The notes beneath the pieces are model-generated. The model was not told the origin of the DNA and did no database searches. It saw only the letters and a program-made list of their open reading frames with translations. Below, one piece after another: positions 24,536-32,894 of a DNA stretch of 64,000 nucleotides. Position 1 is the first letter of the stretch. Each line of letters opens with the position of its first letter. Made by a program: the position numbers and the translations under genes. The stretch is from Saccharopolyspora gloriosae (GTDB lineage: Bacteria > Actinomycetota > Actinomycetes > Mycobacteriales > Pseudonocardiaceae), in assembly GCF_022828475.1 (NCBI RefSeq), contig NZ_CP059557.1, forward strand, positions 682,001-746,000, read 5' to 3'.

Positions 24536-25702
24536 TCATGGCTTACCGGATTGGGGCGAAATGTGGTCACGCTGCCGGTCATCAGCGGGGGTCGCGGCAA
24601 CCGGGGTCATTTGTGATATACGCCACTTATTTTCTAGGGCTGTGATCATGGTGTCGATCATCAGCTGGGTGACGTGGGTGTAGATGCCGCGAACGCCGCT
24701 CATTTCGTGACCGAGACGATCGTGCTGGAGCACTTCGTAGATGCGGTCTTCGGAGAGCCAGCTCTTCTGGGTGTGGCGTAGTCCGTGGAAGTCCAACCCG
24801 GGCTGGAGGGGCCGCCACCCCCGGGAGGCTTGACCGGCGACGGCTGGGCGCCAGATTCGACGGTTGAAGTTCGATCGGCGGAGAAGGCCGTCTCGTGCGC
24901 CGGTGAAGACGTGGTCGTGGAACTGTGTGGTGGCGTGTTCGCGGAGCAGTTCGGCCAGAAACGGTGGCAGGTGGACCGTGCGGGCGCTGGCGGGGGTCTT
25001 GGGTGGTCCGAGTTCGAGGTGGCCTGCGGTCTCGTGGAGTGCTCCGACGTTCGGGTCTACGACGATGGCGGCGTGTGGGGAGCGGTCGAGGTGGACGTTG
25101 CGCCATTGCAGTCCGGCTAGCTCGCCCCAGCGCAGGCCGGTGTACGCGGCAACGATGATCATCGTCCGGTAGGGGCCGCAGCGGTCGGCGATGGGCAGCA
25201 AGCGCGTCGGCGTGACGATCTCCCTGCGGTCAGATGGGGCGAGCTTGAGGCCGAGGCGACGGCAGGGGTTCTTGGTGATGAGGTCTTCCTCGGCGGCTTC
25301 GGCGAGGATCGTGGAGAAGAGCGAGATGATTTCGGCGACGGTCGCATCTTTCAGGTCTCGGCGAAGCTTTTTGGACCACGTTTTTACCGTGATGCGCTTG
25401 ATTGACCCGATTTCGGTGGTGCCGAAGCGTGGTTCGATGTGGTTACGAATATAGGAGTCATACTTCGACCACGTGTTGCTGCTCACCTCGTGTGCCTCGC
25501 GCCAGATTTCGATCAATTCGTTGAGAGTGGTCTGTGCTTTTCGTGGGTCGGTGAAGGTGCCACGCTTGGATTCGTAATTGATGTCGTCGGCGCGGCTTCG
25601 CGCATCGGTGGGGTTGGTGTAGCCGCTGTCGGTTCCGATGGTTCCGTCTGGGCGCTGGTAGCGGACGCGCCAGCCCGCGCCGTGTTGTTCGATCCAGGCC
25701 AT
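24536..25702 (-). CDS. Tyrosine site-specific integrase of element A
   Basis: A 388-residue recombinase that would integrate and excise the element at tRNA-Val. An N-terminal arm-type binding segment (WRVRYQRPDGTIGTDSGYTN) is followed by a SAM-like core-binding domain and the catalytic domain with the complete set: Arg191 (TGLRWGE), Lys234 (PPKTPAS), His305 and Arg308 (HGLRHT), His331 (LGHEM) and Tyr340 (GIYTHV). ATG 25702 is chosen because GGAGGA precedes it; the frame is open 60 codons further up without resemblance. It points towards the att site, 85 bp away, and follows the excisionase gene on the same strand. It looks functional. Confidence 0.95.
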   Translation of the reverse strand: MAWIEQHGAGWRVRYQRPDGTIGTDSGYTNPTDARSRADDINYESKRGTFTDPRKAQTTLNELIEIWREAHEVSSNTWSKYDSYIRNHIEPRFGTTEIGSIKRITVKTWSKKLRRDLKDATVAEIISLFSTILAEAAEEDLITKNPCRRLGLKLAPSDRREIVTPTRLLPIADRCGPYRTMIIVAAYTGLRWGELAGLQWRNVHLDRSPHAAIVVDPNVGALHETAGHLELGPPKTPASARTVHLPPFLAELLREHATTQFHDHVFTGARDGLLRRSNFNRRIWRPAVAGQASRGWRPLQPGLDFHGLRHTQKSWLSEDRIYEVLQHDRLGHEMSGVRGIYTHVTQLMIDTMITALENKWRISQMTPVAATPADDRQRDHISPQSGKP

Positions 25703-25723
25703 TGGTATTCCTCCAACATGTGT

Positions 25724-25754
25724 GGGGTCCGCCCGGTCGATCCGGGCGGACCCC
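25724..25754. promoter_or_regulatory. Perfect 13-bp hairpin between excisionase and integrase
   Basis: GGGGTCCGCCCGG (25724-25736) and its exact complement (25742-25754) flank a TCGAT loop, in the leader just upstream of the integrase ribosome site. There is no T tract, so it is more likely an attenuator, a protein-binding site or a barrier between the two genes than a full terminator. Confidence 0.6.
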
Positions 25755-25850
25755 ATTGACGCTCTATATCGGCTAGAGCGGAACCGGTATGTTGTCATTG
25801 GCCGAAGAAACTTCGACCAATGCCGAATTGTTCGGTGATCCGGTTCTGAT

Positions 25851-26108
25851 TTATCTCCGCTGGCGGCTCGGGAACGATATGCGGGCAAGCTGGACTATGT
25901 CGCGCAGATCCTTCTCGGAGAAACGCAAATGCTTCCCGAGGAGAGTGCACGGAATCGCGCGGGCCCCCGCTTTGCGGTGGAGCCAGGACTCTTTGACCGC
26001 TAGCTTTTCGGCGGCTTCAGTAGGGGTATAGATTTCAGGTAAAGCTGTGTCGTCGACTGAATCAGGTTCTAGCCTGTTGTGGTCGAATCGGGTGTTCTTG
26101 CTTGCCAT
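25851..26108 (-). CDS. Excisionase / HTH_17-type DNA-binding protein
   Basis: An 85-residue protein with a winged MerR-like helix-turn-helix: EIYTPTEAAEKLAVKESWLH followed by CTLLGKHLRFSEKDLRDIV is the standard excisionase-family pattern. The position directly before the integrase gene on the same strand fits a directionality factor for element A. The N-terminal 25 residues are charged and variable. Confidence 0.88.
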   Translation of the reverse strand: MASKNTRFDHNRLEPDSVDDTALPEIYTPTEAAEKLAVKESWLHRKAGARAIPCTLLGKHLRFSEKDLRDIVQLARISFPSRQRR

Positions 26109-26174
26109 GATGGGCCTCGCGATGCTTGCCGATAGTCCTAGAGTGGGGTCCGAGTGCGCATGTCATGACGCAAT

Positions 26175-26709
26175 TCAGTCTTGATTCGGCGTTCGGAAAA
26201 TAATGACGTCTTCGTGGGCGATGAGGTGTAGCGGGAGTCCGGTGTCGCGTTGTTTGCGGATGAAGTCGCGTTGGAAGAAGCTGCCGCGGGCGATGAGTTC
26301 GGTGTCGGTGGCTCGCGCGAGGAGTGCGACGCAGCGTTCGGTGGGGATGAGTCCGGCTTGTTGTCCGCAGGTGAGGATTTGGGTGGGCAGGTCGATGAGT
26401 TCGGAGTGTTCTCGCCAGGGCCGCAGGGTGATGGCGATGTGTCCGCCGGGTTTCAGGAATGCGCGTAGGGCGGTGAGGATGCGGGTGAATCCGGCGAGGA
26501 GTCGGTGGTGGCCGATGTTGGCGAGGTTGCCGCGGTCGAGGGTATTGCCGTAGCGGTGGTGGAACTTCTGGACGGTCTTGTTCGGTTTGGTGATGACTTG
26601 GCCGTGGACGGAGGGGCCGTAGGGCGGGCTGGTGACGGCGAGTGCGGCTTGGCCGGCGTACTCGACCGGCAGCAACGTCCGGAGTTGGCGGGCGTCTCCG
26701 GAGTAGACC
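26175..26709 (-). pseudogene. DNA methyltransferase, N-terminally truncated
   Basis: The last 178 codons of a DNA amino-methyltransferase. VYSGDARQLRTLL begins the intact part, and the catalytic SPPYGPSVHG motif and KPGGHIAITLRPWREHSEL follow, ending in EDVIIFRTPNQD. The sequence upstream is replaced by an IS fragment whose inverted repeat begins at 26710. The frame stays open through the IS but has no start and no cofactor-binding FxGxG part. The missing half may have been lost by IS-mediated deletion. It probably belonged to a defence or self-modification function of element A. Confidence 0.8.
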
Positions 26710-26890
26710 GGCTCTTCCCAGATGAGGGTGTAGGTCGGCCGGGCGCGTCGGTCCGCAGATAGACGTCGAGGTCTCCCGACGATGGAGGTTCCTACGCCAT
26801 CCATCCGAAAGACCTCGACGTGTCCGACGCTACCCCGCCGGCCGGGTTCGGCCGCCCTGACCTGACCGCCTTCGCGGCTCATCCCAATCG
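26710..26890 (+). mobile_element. Remnant of the ISL3-family IS: 166 bp of left end plus an inverted right tip
   Basis: Bases 26710-26875 equal 29131-29296 of the complete IS with one mismatch (position 26845). They include the left inverted repeat GGCTCTTCCCAGATG and the first codons of the transposase. They are followed without gap by GGCTCATCCCAATCG (26876-26890), which is the complement of the outer 15 bp of the IS right end. From there to 27103 I see no gene. Confidence 0.85.
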
Positions 26891-27103
26891 ACCCTGATCG
26901 GGTCTGCTGACCCCCTCGACGAGAACGCAGCGACATCACAGCCACCCAACCCCGACCGTCCGGGAAGCCGGGGCACGTCACATGGCCTGTGCTGCGGGCG
27001 TGTCGAGTGGGTCGTCCAGGGGCGACGCAGGAGCGTCGACGCGACGTGCTGAGAGGTGGTTCCAACCGAGCGCTAGGACACCGGCTACAGGCATGGCGAT
27101 AGG

Positions 27104-28045
27104 TCAGGAACGGCGTCGCCCCCTGCGCAGGAGGGAGCGCAGAGTCTCGGCGTTCGCGTAGCCGACCCGTCGCGCGATCTCGGCGGAGGTGAGGTCCGTG
27201 GTTGCTGAGAGGTGCCGAGCTCGTTCGATGCGAAGCCGTTGGACGAAGCCGAGCGGAGTGAGGTTGAGCGCCGCACGGACTCGTCGTTCGAGGGTGCGCC
27301 GGCTGGTGCCGAGCGACTGCGCGACGAAGGCGACGTTGAACGGTTCGTCCAGGCGGACGCGCACGAAGCGTTCGAACTCGACGACGATCGAGTCCTCGTG
27401 CCGGAGATGTTCGTAGGCGACGAAGGCCGCCTGCGACGGGCGCTCGTCGATGATGAGGAGCTTGGCGACATGTTGGGCCAGGTCGGGGCTGATCGATCGC
27501 ACGAGTGAGAGCGCGAGGTCGATGTGGGCGAAGGCGGCGCCGGCGGTGACGAGGTTCCCGTCGACCACGACCATGGTGTCGAGATCGAGGGCGACGGTCG
27601 GATAGCGCTTCAGGAACTCCGGCCCCAGGAACCAGCTGGTCGTCGCCCGCCGATGATGCATCCGTCCGGTCTCGGCGACGGCGAACACGCCGGTGCACGC
27701 CGCGGCGATCCGGGTGGTCGCGTCGTCGAGGCGCCCGAGTGAGGCGATGACCGAACGAGCATCTCGGCTCTGGAGGGCGTCGTGGGTCGCGGCGGCCGTG
27801 AGGGTTCCAAGCGCAGGGACGACGACCACGTCGAACTCTCCGGACTCCGACAGCGGGTGGCCCACCGACAGGGTCATCGATGCCGTCGTGGTCACTCGCC
27901 GTTTCGGTCCGAGGATGGCGAGTTCGATCGGGTCGATCCGCGGGTCGACATCGCCGCGGGCTCCGTCGGCCACCCGCACGATGTCGATGACCGACGCGAC
28001 CGCCGAACCGAAGCAGCCGTCGATCGCGATCAGTCCGATACGCAT
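27104..28045 (-). CDS. GlxA-type transcriptional regulator (DJ-1/PfpI plus AraC HTH)
   Basis: A 313-residue regulator. An N-terminal DJ-1/PfpI-like domain (about residues 1-170; IGLIAIDGCFGSAVAS, DVVVVPALGTL, IAAACTGVFAVAETG) has the nucleophile-elbow Cys in AACTGVF. A C-terminal AraC-type double helix-turn-helix follows (FNVAFVAQSLGTSRRTLERR, TSAEIARRVGYANAETL). ATG 28045 begins the coherent domain. It is divergent from the monooxygenase-like gene at 28153 across 107 bp, so it probably controls that gene and itself. The ligand is unknown. Confidence 0.9.
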   Translation of the reverse strand: MRIGLIAIDGCFGSAVASVIDIVRVADGARGDVDPRIDPIELAILGPKRRVTTTASMTLSVGHPLSESGEFDVVVVPALGTLTAAATHDALQSRDARSVIASLGRLDDATTRIAAACTGVFAVAETGRMHHRRATTSWFLGPEFLKRYPTVALDLDTMVVVDGNLVTAGAAFAHIDLALSLVRSISPDLAQHVAKLLIIDERPSQAAFVAYEHLRHEDSIVVEFERFVRVRLDEPFNVAFVAQSLGTSRRTLERRVRAALNLTPLGFVQRLRIERARHLSATTDLTSAEIARRVGYANAETLRSLLRRGRRRS

Positions 28046-28152
28046 GGCGCGAACAATAGCAATACTGCCGTATACGCCACTCCCCACCGGCCCTCGCTCG
28101 TCATACGCTGAACTCGCCCCACGAAGAACCCCGACTTCAAGGAGAACCCCTC

Positions 28153-28464
28153 ATGTCCACACCCGCATCACTTCCGTATGCCTTCGTCGCCAAGATCGTC
28201 GCGGCTGATGGACAGCACGACGCGCTCGCCGATCTGCTCGCCGGCGCTGTCGCACTCGCCAACGAAGAAGTAGGAACGATTGTCTGGTTCGCGGCTAGGA
28301 CCGACGCCGACACCTTCTGGATCTTCGATGCATTCCCCGACGAGGCCGCTCGCGACGCCCACGCCAACGGCGCCATCGTCGCAGCCCTGATGGCCAACCA
28401 GCACCTCCTCGGCGCAGCACCCGAGATCCTGGCGGCCGACGTCCTCGCGTCCAAGCTCCCGTAG
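28153..28464 (+). CDS. Antibiotic biosynthesis monooxygenase-like (ABM) protein
   Basis: A 103-residue small dimeric-barrel protein of the ABM type: FVAKIVAADGQHDALADLLA, then EEVGTIVWFAARTDADTFWI and FPDEAARDAHANGAIVAALM follow the ABM pattern of a degradation enzyme or quinol oxidase. ATG 28153 has AAGGAGAA upstream. The divergent GlxA regulator suggests an inducible response to a reactive small molecule. Function of this subfamily member is not known. Confidence 0.85.
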   Translation: MSTPASLPYAFVAKIVAADGQHDALADLLAGAVALANEEVGTIVWFAARTDADTFWIFDAFPDEAARDAHANGAIVAALMANQHLLGAAPEILAADVLASKLP

Positions 28465-29130
28465 TCCGCCAACGCACGAGACGATCGCGCCCCGCCGAGC
28501 CGTCGGACCCGACCGCCTCGACACCCGCACCACGTTGACGATCCCCGACGGGCCGATCACGAGGAGGCCAGGCAACACCAGGCGCAAGCCTGGAGCGGCA
28601 CTGTTTCACCGGTGGTCATCGAGAGAGCCAGCGCGGTTCCATGGCGGCGCAACTGTGTCAACTTGCCCTCCGTCCCGCGAGGCGCCGTGGGCGGGTCGTG
28701 GTTGCGATCCGTTGCCGTGACGGGAGACGCGTTGCGCGTCGCAGCGATGACGGGTCGTTGGCGTTCCGGGGCGTTGCGTTCGTGCGCGCCGCGCGTGCGG
28801 CATGGAGCATCTCGCTGCGCACACAACGATCGCTGCGCCGACGCACCGTTGACACCTCGCACGTCCAGGTCGCGACACAACGCCACGCTGCGTTGCCGAG
28901 CGGAGCGAGGCATATCGGCACACGGACAGGATGCCGGCCGCGAGCGCTCAGCCGGCGAGGGGTCCGTCGCAGAGGAGAGCGACGTCGGTGTCGGGCAGAG
29001 CCGTGAGGCCAGCGCATTGCGCGACCACCAGAACCGAACCGCCCCTGCCCTGCGTTTGCGCAGGTCAGGGGCTGTTCGCCGGAGCCGCCTGTCGGAATCG
29101 AACCGACGACCTAATCACGTCGGCTTTGCG
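28465..29130. other. Gene-poor 666-bp stretch before the IS
   Basis: I see no convincing gene. Short open frames on both strands lack ribosome sites and family resemblance. A strong hairpin, GCCCCTG-CCCTGCG-TTTG-CGCAGG-TCAGGGGC, lies at 29041-29072, and a tRNA 3'-end fragment at 29081-29115. The many near-palindromic GTTGCG/CGCAAC words between 28720 and 28900 differ from neighbouring DNA and may be decayed sequence. Confidence 0.6.
29081..29115 (-). pseudogene. 3' end of a tRNA gene (fragment)
   Basis: Read on the minus strand, AGGTCGTCGGTTCGATTCCG and the following GACAGGCGGCTCC make a variable-loop end, a perfect 5-bp T arm (GTCGG-TTCGATT-CCGAC) and an acceptor 3' strand. The anticodon arm and the 5' half are missing; sequence beyond 29115 does not fold as a tRNA. 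It may be an att remnant of another integrative element or debris carried in. It is not the tRNA-Val sequence. Confidence 0.6.
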
Positions 29131-30536
29131 GGCTCTTCCCAGATGAGGGTGTAGGTCGGCCGGGCGCGTCGGTCCGCAGATAGACGTCGAGGTCTCCCGA
29201 CGATGGAGGTTCCTACGCCATCCATCCGAAAGACCTCGACGTGTCCGACGCTACCCCGCCGGCCGGCTTCGGCCGCCCTGACCTGACCGCCTTCGCTCGA
29301 CTCGACGGCCTCGGTCTGAGCGTGACCGGGCAACGACTTGAACCGGATCGTGCGGTCCTCGCGTGCCGCGTGGTGGAACCAGATCAGTCTTGCCGACGGT
29401 GCGGCAGCGAAGGCGCTGCTCGTGACACCGTGATCCGGCGGTTGGCCCACGAGCCGCTGGGCTGGCGACCGACCGTGCTGGAAGTTGTAGTGCGCCGCTA
29501 CCGCTGTGCCGACTGCGGACACGTGTGGCGCCAAGACACCAGCGCCGCGGCGGAGCCACGCGCGAAGCTCTCGCGCACCGGGTTGCGGTGGGCGCTGGAA
29601 GGGATCGTGGTCGCACACCTCACCGTCGCCCGTGTCGCCGAGGGACTCGGGGTCGCGTGGGACACCGCCAACAACGCGGTCCTGGCCGAAGGCAATCGGC
29701 TGCTGATCAACGACCCCACGCGGTTCGAGGGCGTGAAGGTCATTGGCGTCGATGAGCACGTCTGGCGCCACACCAGGCGTGGCGACAAGTACGTCACCGT
29801 GATCATCGACCTCACCCCGGTCCGCGATGGCGCCGGCCCAGCAAGGCTGCTGGACATGGTCGAGGGCCGGTCGAAGGCGGCGTTCAAGACCTGGCTCGCC
29901 GACCGCGACGACGCCTTCCGTGACGCGGTCGAGGTGGTCGCGATGGACGGCTTCACCGGGTTCAAGACCGCCGCTGCGGAGGAGATCCCGGACGCGGTCA
30001 CGGTGATGGATCCCTTCCACGTCGTGCGCCTGGCCCAACTCGCGATCCACGGGCACCGTGGGTTCAGGGACGACCCGCTCTACAAGTCGCGGCGCACGCT
30101 GCACACCGGCGCGGACCTGCTCACCGACAAGCAGAGCGACAGGCTACGCGCGCTGTTCGTTGATGACGCTCACGTCGAGGTCGAGGCGACCTGGGGTGTC
30201 TACCAGCGCATGATCGCCGCCTATCGCCACGAGGACCGGCAACGTGGCCGCGAGCTCATGGAGAAGCTGATCACCGACCTCAGCGCCGGCGTCCCCAAGG
30301 TGCTCACCGAGCTCACCACCCTGGGCCGGACCCTGAAGAAGCGAGCCGCCGACGTGCTCGCCTACTTCGAACGACCCGGCACCAGCAACGGGCCGACCGA
30401 GGCGCTCAACGGACGGCTCGAACACCTGCGCGGCTCCGCACTCGGGTTCCGCAACCTGACCAACTACATCGCCCGAAGCCTGCTCGAGACCGGCGGCTTC
30501 AGACCCCAACTCCTACACCCCCGATTGGGATGAGCC
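29131..30536 (+). mobile_element. ISL3-family insertion sequence (1406 bp)
   Basis: The left end GGCTCTTCCCAGATGAGG (29131 on) and the complement of the right end (30512-30536, reading GGCTCATCCCAATCGGGG) are imperfect 25-bp inverted repeats. Both begin with GGCTC and end with GGGTGTAGG. One transposase gene fills the element. The flanking 8 bp, GCTTTGCG on the left and ACGTTGAT on the right, differ, so there is no target duplication; ISL3 elements normally make 8 bp. A rearrangement after insertion is likely. Confidence 0.88.
29241..30533 (+). CDS. ISL3-family transposase
   Basis: A 430-residue DDE-type transposase. An N-terminal zinc ribbon (CRRCG and YRCADCGHVW) is followed by a helix-turn-helix region (LTVARVAEGLGVAWDTANN) and the catalytic core with VIGVDEHVWR, VVAMDGFTGF, DPFHVVRLAQ and the final ERPGTSNGPTEALNGRLE that contributes the Glu. 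The length is normal for the family and the frame is intact, so the element may be active. GTG 29241 is the start; the stop falls inside the right inverted repeat. A 166-bp copy of its left end is found at 26710. Confidence 0.95.
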   Translation: MSDATPPAGFGRPDLTAFARLDGLGLSVTGQRLEPDRAVLACRVVEPDQSCRRCGSEGAARDTVIRRLAHEPLGWRPTVLEVVVRRYRCADCGHVWRQDTSAAAEPRAKLSRTGLRWALEGIVVAHLTVARVAEGLGVAWDTANNAVLAEGNRLLINDPTRFEGVKVIGVDEHVWRHTRRGDKYVTVIIDLTPVRDGAGPARLLDMVEGRSKAAFKTWLADRDDAFRDAVEVVAMDGFTGFKTAAAEEIPDAVTVMDPFHVVRLAQLAIHGHRGFRDDPLYKSRRTLHTGADLLTDKQSDRLRALFVDDAHVEVEATWGVYQRMIAAYRHEDRQRGRELMEKLITDLSAGVPKVLTELTTLGRTLKKRAADVLAYFERPGTSNGPTEALNGRLEHLRGSALGFRNLTNYIARSLLETGGFRPQLLHPRLG

Positions 30537-30559
30537 ACGTTGATGGGCCTGGACGCGCT

Positions 30560-30832
30560 TCACAGGGTGTTGTACTTGCCGGCTTTTACGCCATCGGATT
30601 CACTTGTATGGCCGTGTGCAGGGCGGCGGATCTCATAGTTGTCTCCTTGTCTCGTTGCGGCATACTTTCGTCCGGCGTATGGACCCGCGAGCCTTCCAGC
30701 ATCGGTCGCATGCCTCGCTATCAACGCCTGCCCGAGGGACAAGGTGCCCCGAAGATCTGTCCTCTCCACCAGGGCGACATTCCGGTGCTCCCCGACCCCA
30801 TAGGAAGCGGCTTCGAGCTCGTCACGGACCAT
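30560..30832 (-). CDS. Hypothetical ORF beside the IS
   Basis: A 90-codon open frame with ATG at 30832. Codon use is mixed, there is no clear ribosome site and I recognise no family (NVALVERTDLRGTLSLGQAL is the most ordered part). It ends 24 bp before the IS right end and could be a truncated gene. The opposite strand has an equally long frame, so this may be chance. The stretch 30833-30942 should contain the CRISPR leader; it ends with the A-rich CTAAAATGCCAGGTCGCGAA. Confidence 0.2.
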   Translation of the reverse strand: MVRDELEAASYGVGEHRNVALVERTDLRGTLSLGQALIARHATDAGRLAGPYAGRKYAATRQGDNYEIRRPAHGHTSESDGVKAGKYNTL

Positions 30833-30942
30833 AAGGCGTCGGAAGTCATCGGGCAGTCAACGAACTGCCGGTCGCTGATCCGGGACCACCCCGAGATCAC
30901 GAAAACGTGCAACGACCTTCCTAAAATGCCAGGTCGCGAAGT

Positions 30943-31466
30943 GTGCTCTCCACGCTCCACGCACGTGGAGGTGGTCCGCAGGGTCACGGCGGCGGTCTCG
31001 GTGCGGTCGTCGTGCTCTCCACGCACGTGGAGGTGGTCCGACACAGGGGTCTACCTGGCAAAACTCCAGGGTGTGCTCTCCACGCACGTGGAGGTGGTCC
31101 GCGGCGACCGGGGCGCGTTCCTCGGACTCCTCGGTGCTCTCCACGCACGTGGAGGTGGTCCGGCGTTGGCCGAGCGGTTCGGCTACGGCGAGCGGTGTTC
31201 TCCACGCACGTGGAGGTGGTCCGAGCTCGGCGGTCTCAGCGGTGACCAGATGCTCGTGCTCTCCACGCACGTGGAGATGGTCCGCAGGGTGAGAGCCGGT
31301 TCTACGTCCGGCCGGAGTGCTCTTCACGCATGTAAAGGTGGTCCGACGTGGCCCGCCGTTCGCGTGCGCATGCGGCGTGCCCTCCATACACGTGGAGGCG
31401 GTCCGGGCGAAGCCACTGTGGCGGCCGACGCCATGCTGTGTTTTCCACGCAGGTGGAGGTGATCCG
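30943..31466 (+). CRISPR. Type I-E-like CRISPR array, 9 repeats and 8 spacers, no cas genes
   Basis: The 29-bp repeat GTGCTCTCCACGCACGTGGA-GGTGGTCCG recurs with 31-33-bp spacers (period 61). Repeats start at 30943, 31012, 31073, 31134, 31195, 31256, 31317, 31377 and 31438. The stem is CTCCACG-CACGTGGAG-like, matching actinobacterial type I-E repeats. The first repeat is 36 nt because CTCCACG is duplicated inside it. Repeats 2 to 4 are identical, repeat 5 has one change (GTGTTC), and from repeat 6 on they decay (GAGATGG, CTTCACGCATGTAAAG, CCATACACG, TTTCCACGCAGG), which marks the distal end. The leader side is therefore at 30943. No cas gene is in the window, so the array is orphan or served in trans. 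Confidence 0.93.
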
Positions 31467-31824
31467 TATTCGGTGGTCATGTAGCCACATGCCGAGAGTT
31501 ATCGAGGGGTTTCTGTCCCGCCGTCGCAGCAGTGGAGGGCTGTCAGCTGTTCGGGTATGTGGTTCTGACTCGCCGAGTGCACACCCGGGACCGCGGAATA
31601 GATCACACGGCAACGAGAGCGGAGTGGTGGTCATTTTCCGTCACCCTCCCCGCGCCTTCTAGGCAGCTCCCTGACTCGTTGTTGATCTTTGGGAGCAAAG
31701 ATTTGGGCGGATTTTGGGAGGATGGATGTGCGTTGAACTGCACTCAGCTGGGTAGAGGTGGCGGGAACTGCATCGTCGCGACCTGATGATTCTCGATTTT
31801 CGCAGGTAAGGAGGCTGCGGCTGT
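31467..31824. other. Gene-free stretch holding the element's right att arm
   Basis: No gene is evident. From about 31700 to 31824 the sequence resembles 42240-42370 (for example GGATTTTGGGAGGAT, ACTGCACTCA, TTCTCGATTTTCGCAGGT and GGCTGCGGCTGT are shared in order). Both stretches lie immediately left of an att copy, so they are probably homologous attP-side arms of the two related elements. Confidence 0.7.
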
Positions 31825-31879
31825 CTACCTTTTTTTGACACGGTAGAGGTCACTGGTTCAATCCCAGTATCGCGCACCA
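31825..31879. other. Middle att copy, boundary of elements A and B
   Basis: It repeats the tRNA-Val 3' half (CTACCT to the CCA) with five extra T in the anticodon loop (a run of seven T instead of two), so it could not serve as a tRNA. The flanks resemble those of the right copy. Confidence 0.9.
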
Positions 31880-31900
31880 TTTCTTTGTGCAGGTGAGTAG

Positions 31901-31935
31901 CCCTGTCGGCGTTGTTGCCGACAGGGCGTTTTGTT
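31901..31935 (+). terminator. Hairpin after the middle att copy
   Basis: CCCTGTCGGC (31901-31910) pairs with GCCGACAGGG (31917-31926), followed by CGTTTTGTT. It replaces the terminators found at the same distance after the other two att copies. Confidence 0.75.
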
Positions 31936-32062
31936 GTTCGGGCACGGTGTTGACCGTGATATGACCGTGCGATGCGCGCCCTGGTTCTGCGGGTTTGTGT
32001 TCACTGTGCGGGTTTTTCAGTGGCGGGTGGGGCGCTGATCTGGGTATTCGTGTCGGGCTGGT

Positions 32063-32840
32063 TCAGTTTGTTGGTTGAGGCGGGGTGGGGTTTGTGACCG
32101 TGAGTTGACCGGGTGCCGGGGTGCTGGGTGGGTTGGTGGTGCGGGTTCGGTGGAGTGCGGTGAGGGCGGTGTTGTGGGTGTGGGGGAGGGTGTGGAAGTA
32201 GCGCTCGGTGGCGCGGAGGCTGCGGTGGCCGAGGCGTTCGCGGATGGTTTCGAGGTCGGCGGCGCGGGCGAGCATCCAGGATGCGTTGGTGTGGCGGAGG
32301 TCGTGGATGCGGGCCGGGTGGGTGAGGCCGGCGTTGGCTAGTGCGTGGTACCAGATGTTTTTGCGGAACCAGCTGCGGTCGAGGTGTTGGTCGTGGCGGG
32401 TGCGTCGGTGGCGGGTGGGGCGGTCGTGTCCGTGGGCTCGGCGGTGGCGGCGGTAGGTGGCGATGGCGGTGCGGCAGTGCTGGCAGCGGCATCCGGTGTT
32501 GTAGCGGGTGGCGGTGCCGTGCCCGGCGGTGCCGTGCCCGGCGGGTGTCGGGGTGGTGTCGGTGGCGGTGGCGGTTTCTGTGTGGGGGTTGGGGGTCATG
32601 GTGGGGGTGCCGAAGAGGAGATCGTCGGCGACGAGGTCGGTGTTGGGTAATGTGGTGTTGGAGGGCGGTGGTGAGTTCGTGGGTGAGGTGGAGTTGGCGG
32701 TATTCGGTGATTTTGGGGTAGTGCTTGACGACGAATCGTGTTCCGTCGGTGTTGGGTTGGTTGAGTTCGACGACGGCTCGGCTGATGGTCGCGACATGGA
32801 GGATCTCGTAGTGGATCGTGGCGATACCGGTACTCCGTGA
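32063..32840 (-). pseudogene. Tyrosine integrase of element B, catalytic half with frameshift
   Basis: The catalytic domain is recognisable: ISRAVVELNQPNTDGTRFVV and ITEYRQLHLTHELTTALQHH in one frame up to about 32643, then a shift of frame to NTDLVADDLLFGTP, and on to IHDLRHTNASWML, ERLGHRSLRATERYFHTLP with His-x2-Arg, His and the nucleophile Tyr. The N-terminal arm-binding and core-binding domains are missing on this side. A Cys-rich insert (CRCQHCRTAIATYRRHRRA) lies between the strands. It points to the middle att copy, as expected for the integrase of element B. It cannot be functional without repair of the frame. Confidence 0.8.
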
Positions 32841-32894
32841 CGTGCGCCCGTTCTGCTGTCCGATGGTCGGACTTGTCAGGCAGAATTCAGCATT

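Noticed and set aside
28612-29154. Plus-strand 180-codon frame
   Set aside because: It runs through a tRNA fragment and the IS end and has no ribosome site or resemblance.
30530-31480. Long open frames on both strands across the CRISPR region
   Set aside because: They only translate the repeat units; the 61-bp period and palindromic repeat keep several frames open.
31659-31880. Minus-strand ORF beginning MVRDTGIEPVTSTV
   Set aside because: This is the well-known false protein made by reading the complement of a tRNA 3' end; it comes from the middle att copy.
32075-32840. Gly/Val/Trp-rich plus-strand frames
   Set aside because: They are antisense to the integrase pseudogene in strongly GC-skewed DNA.
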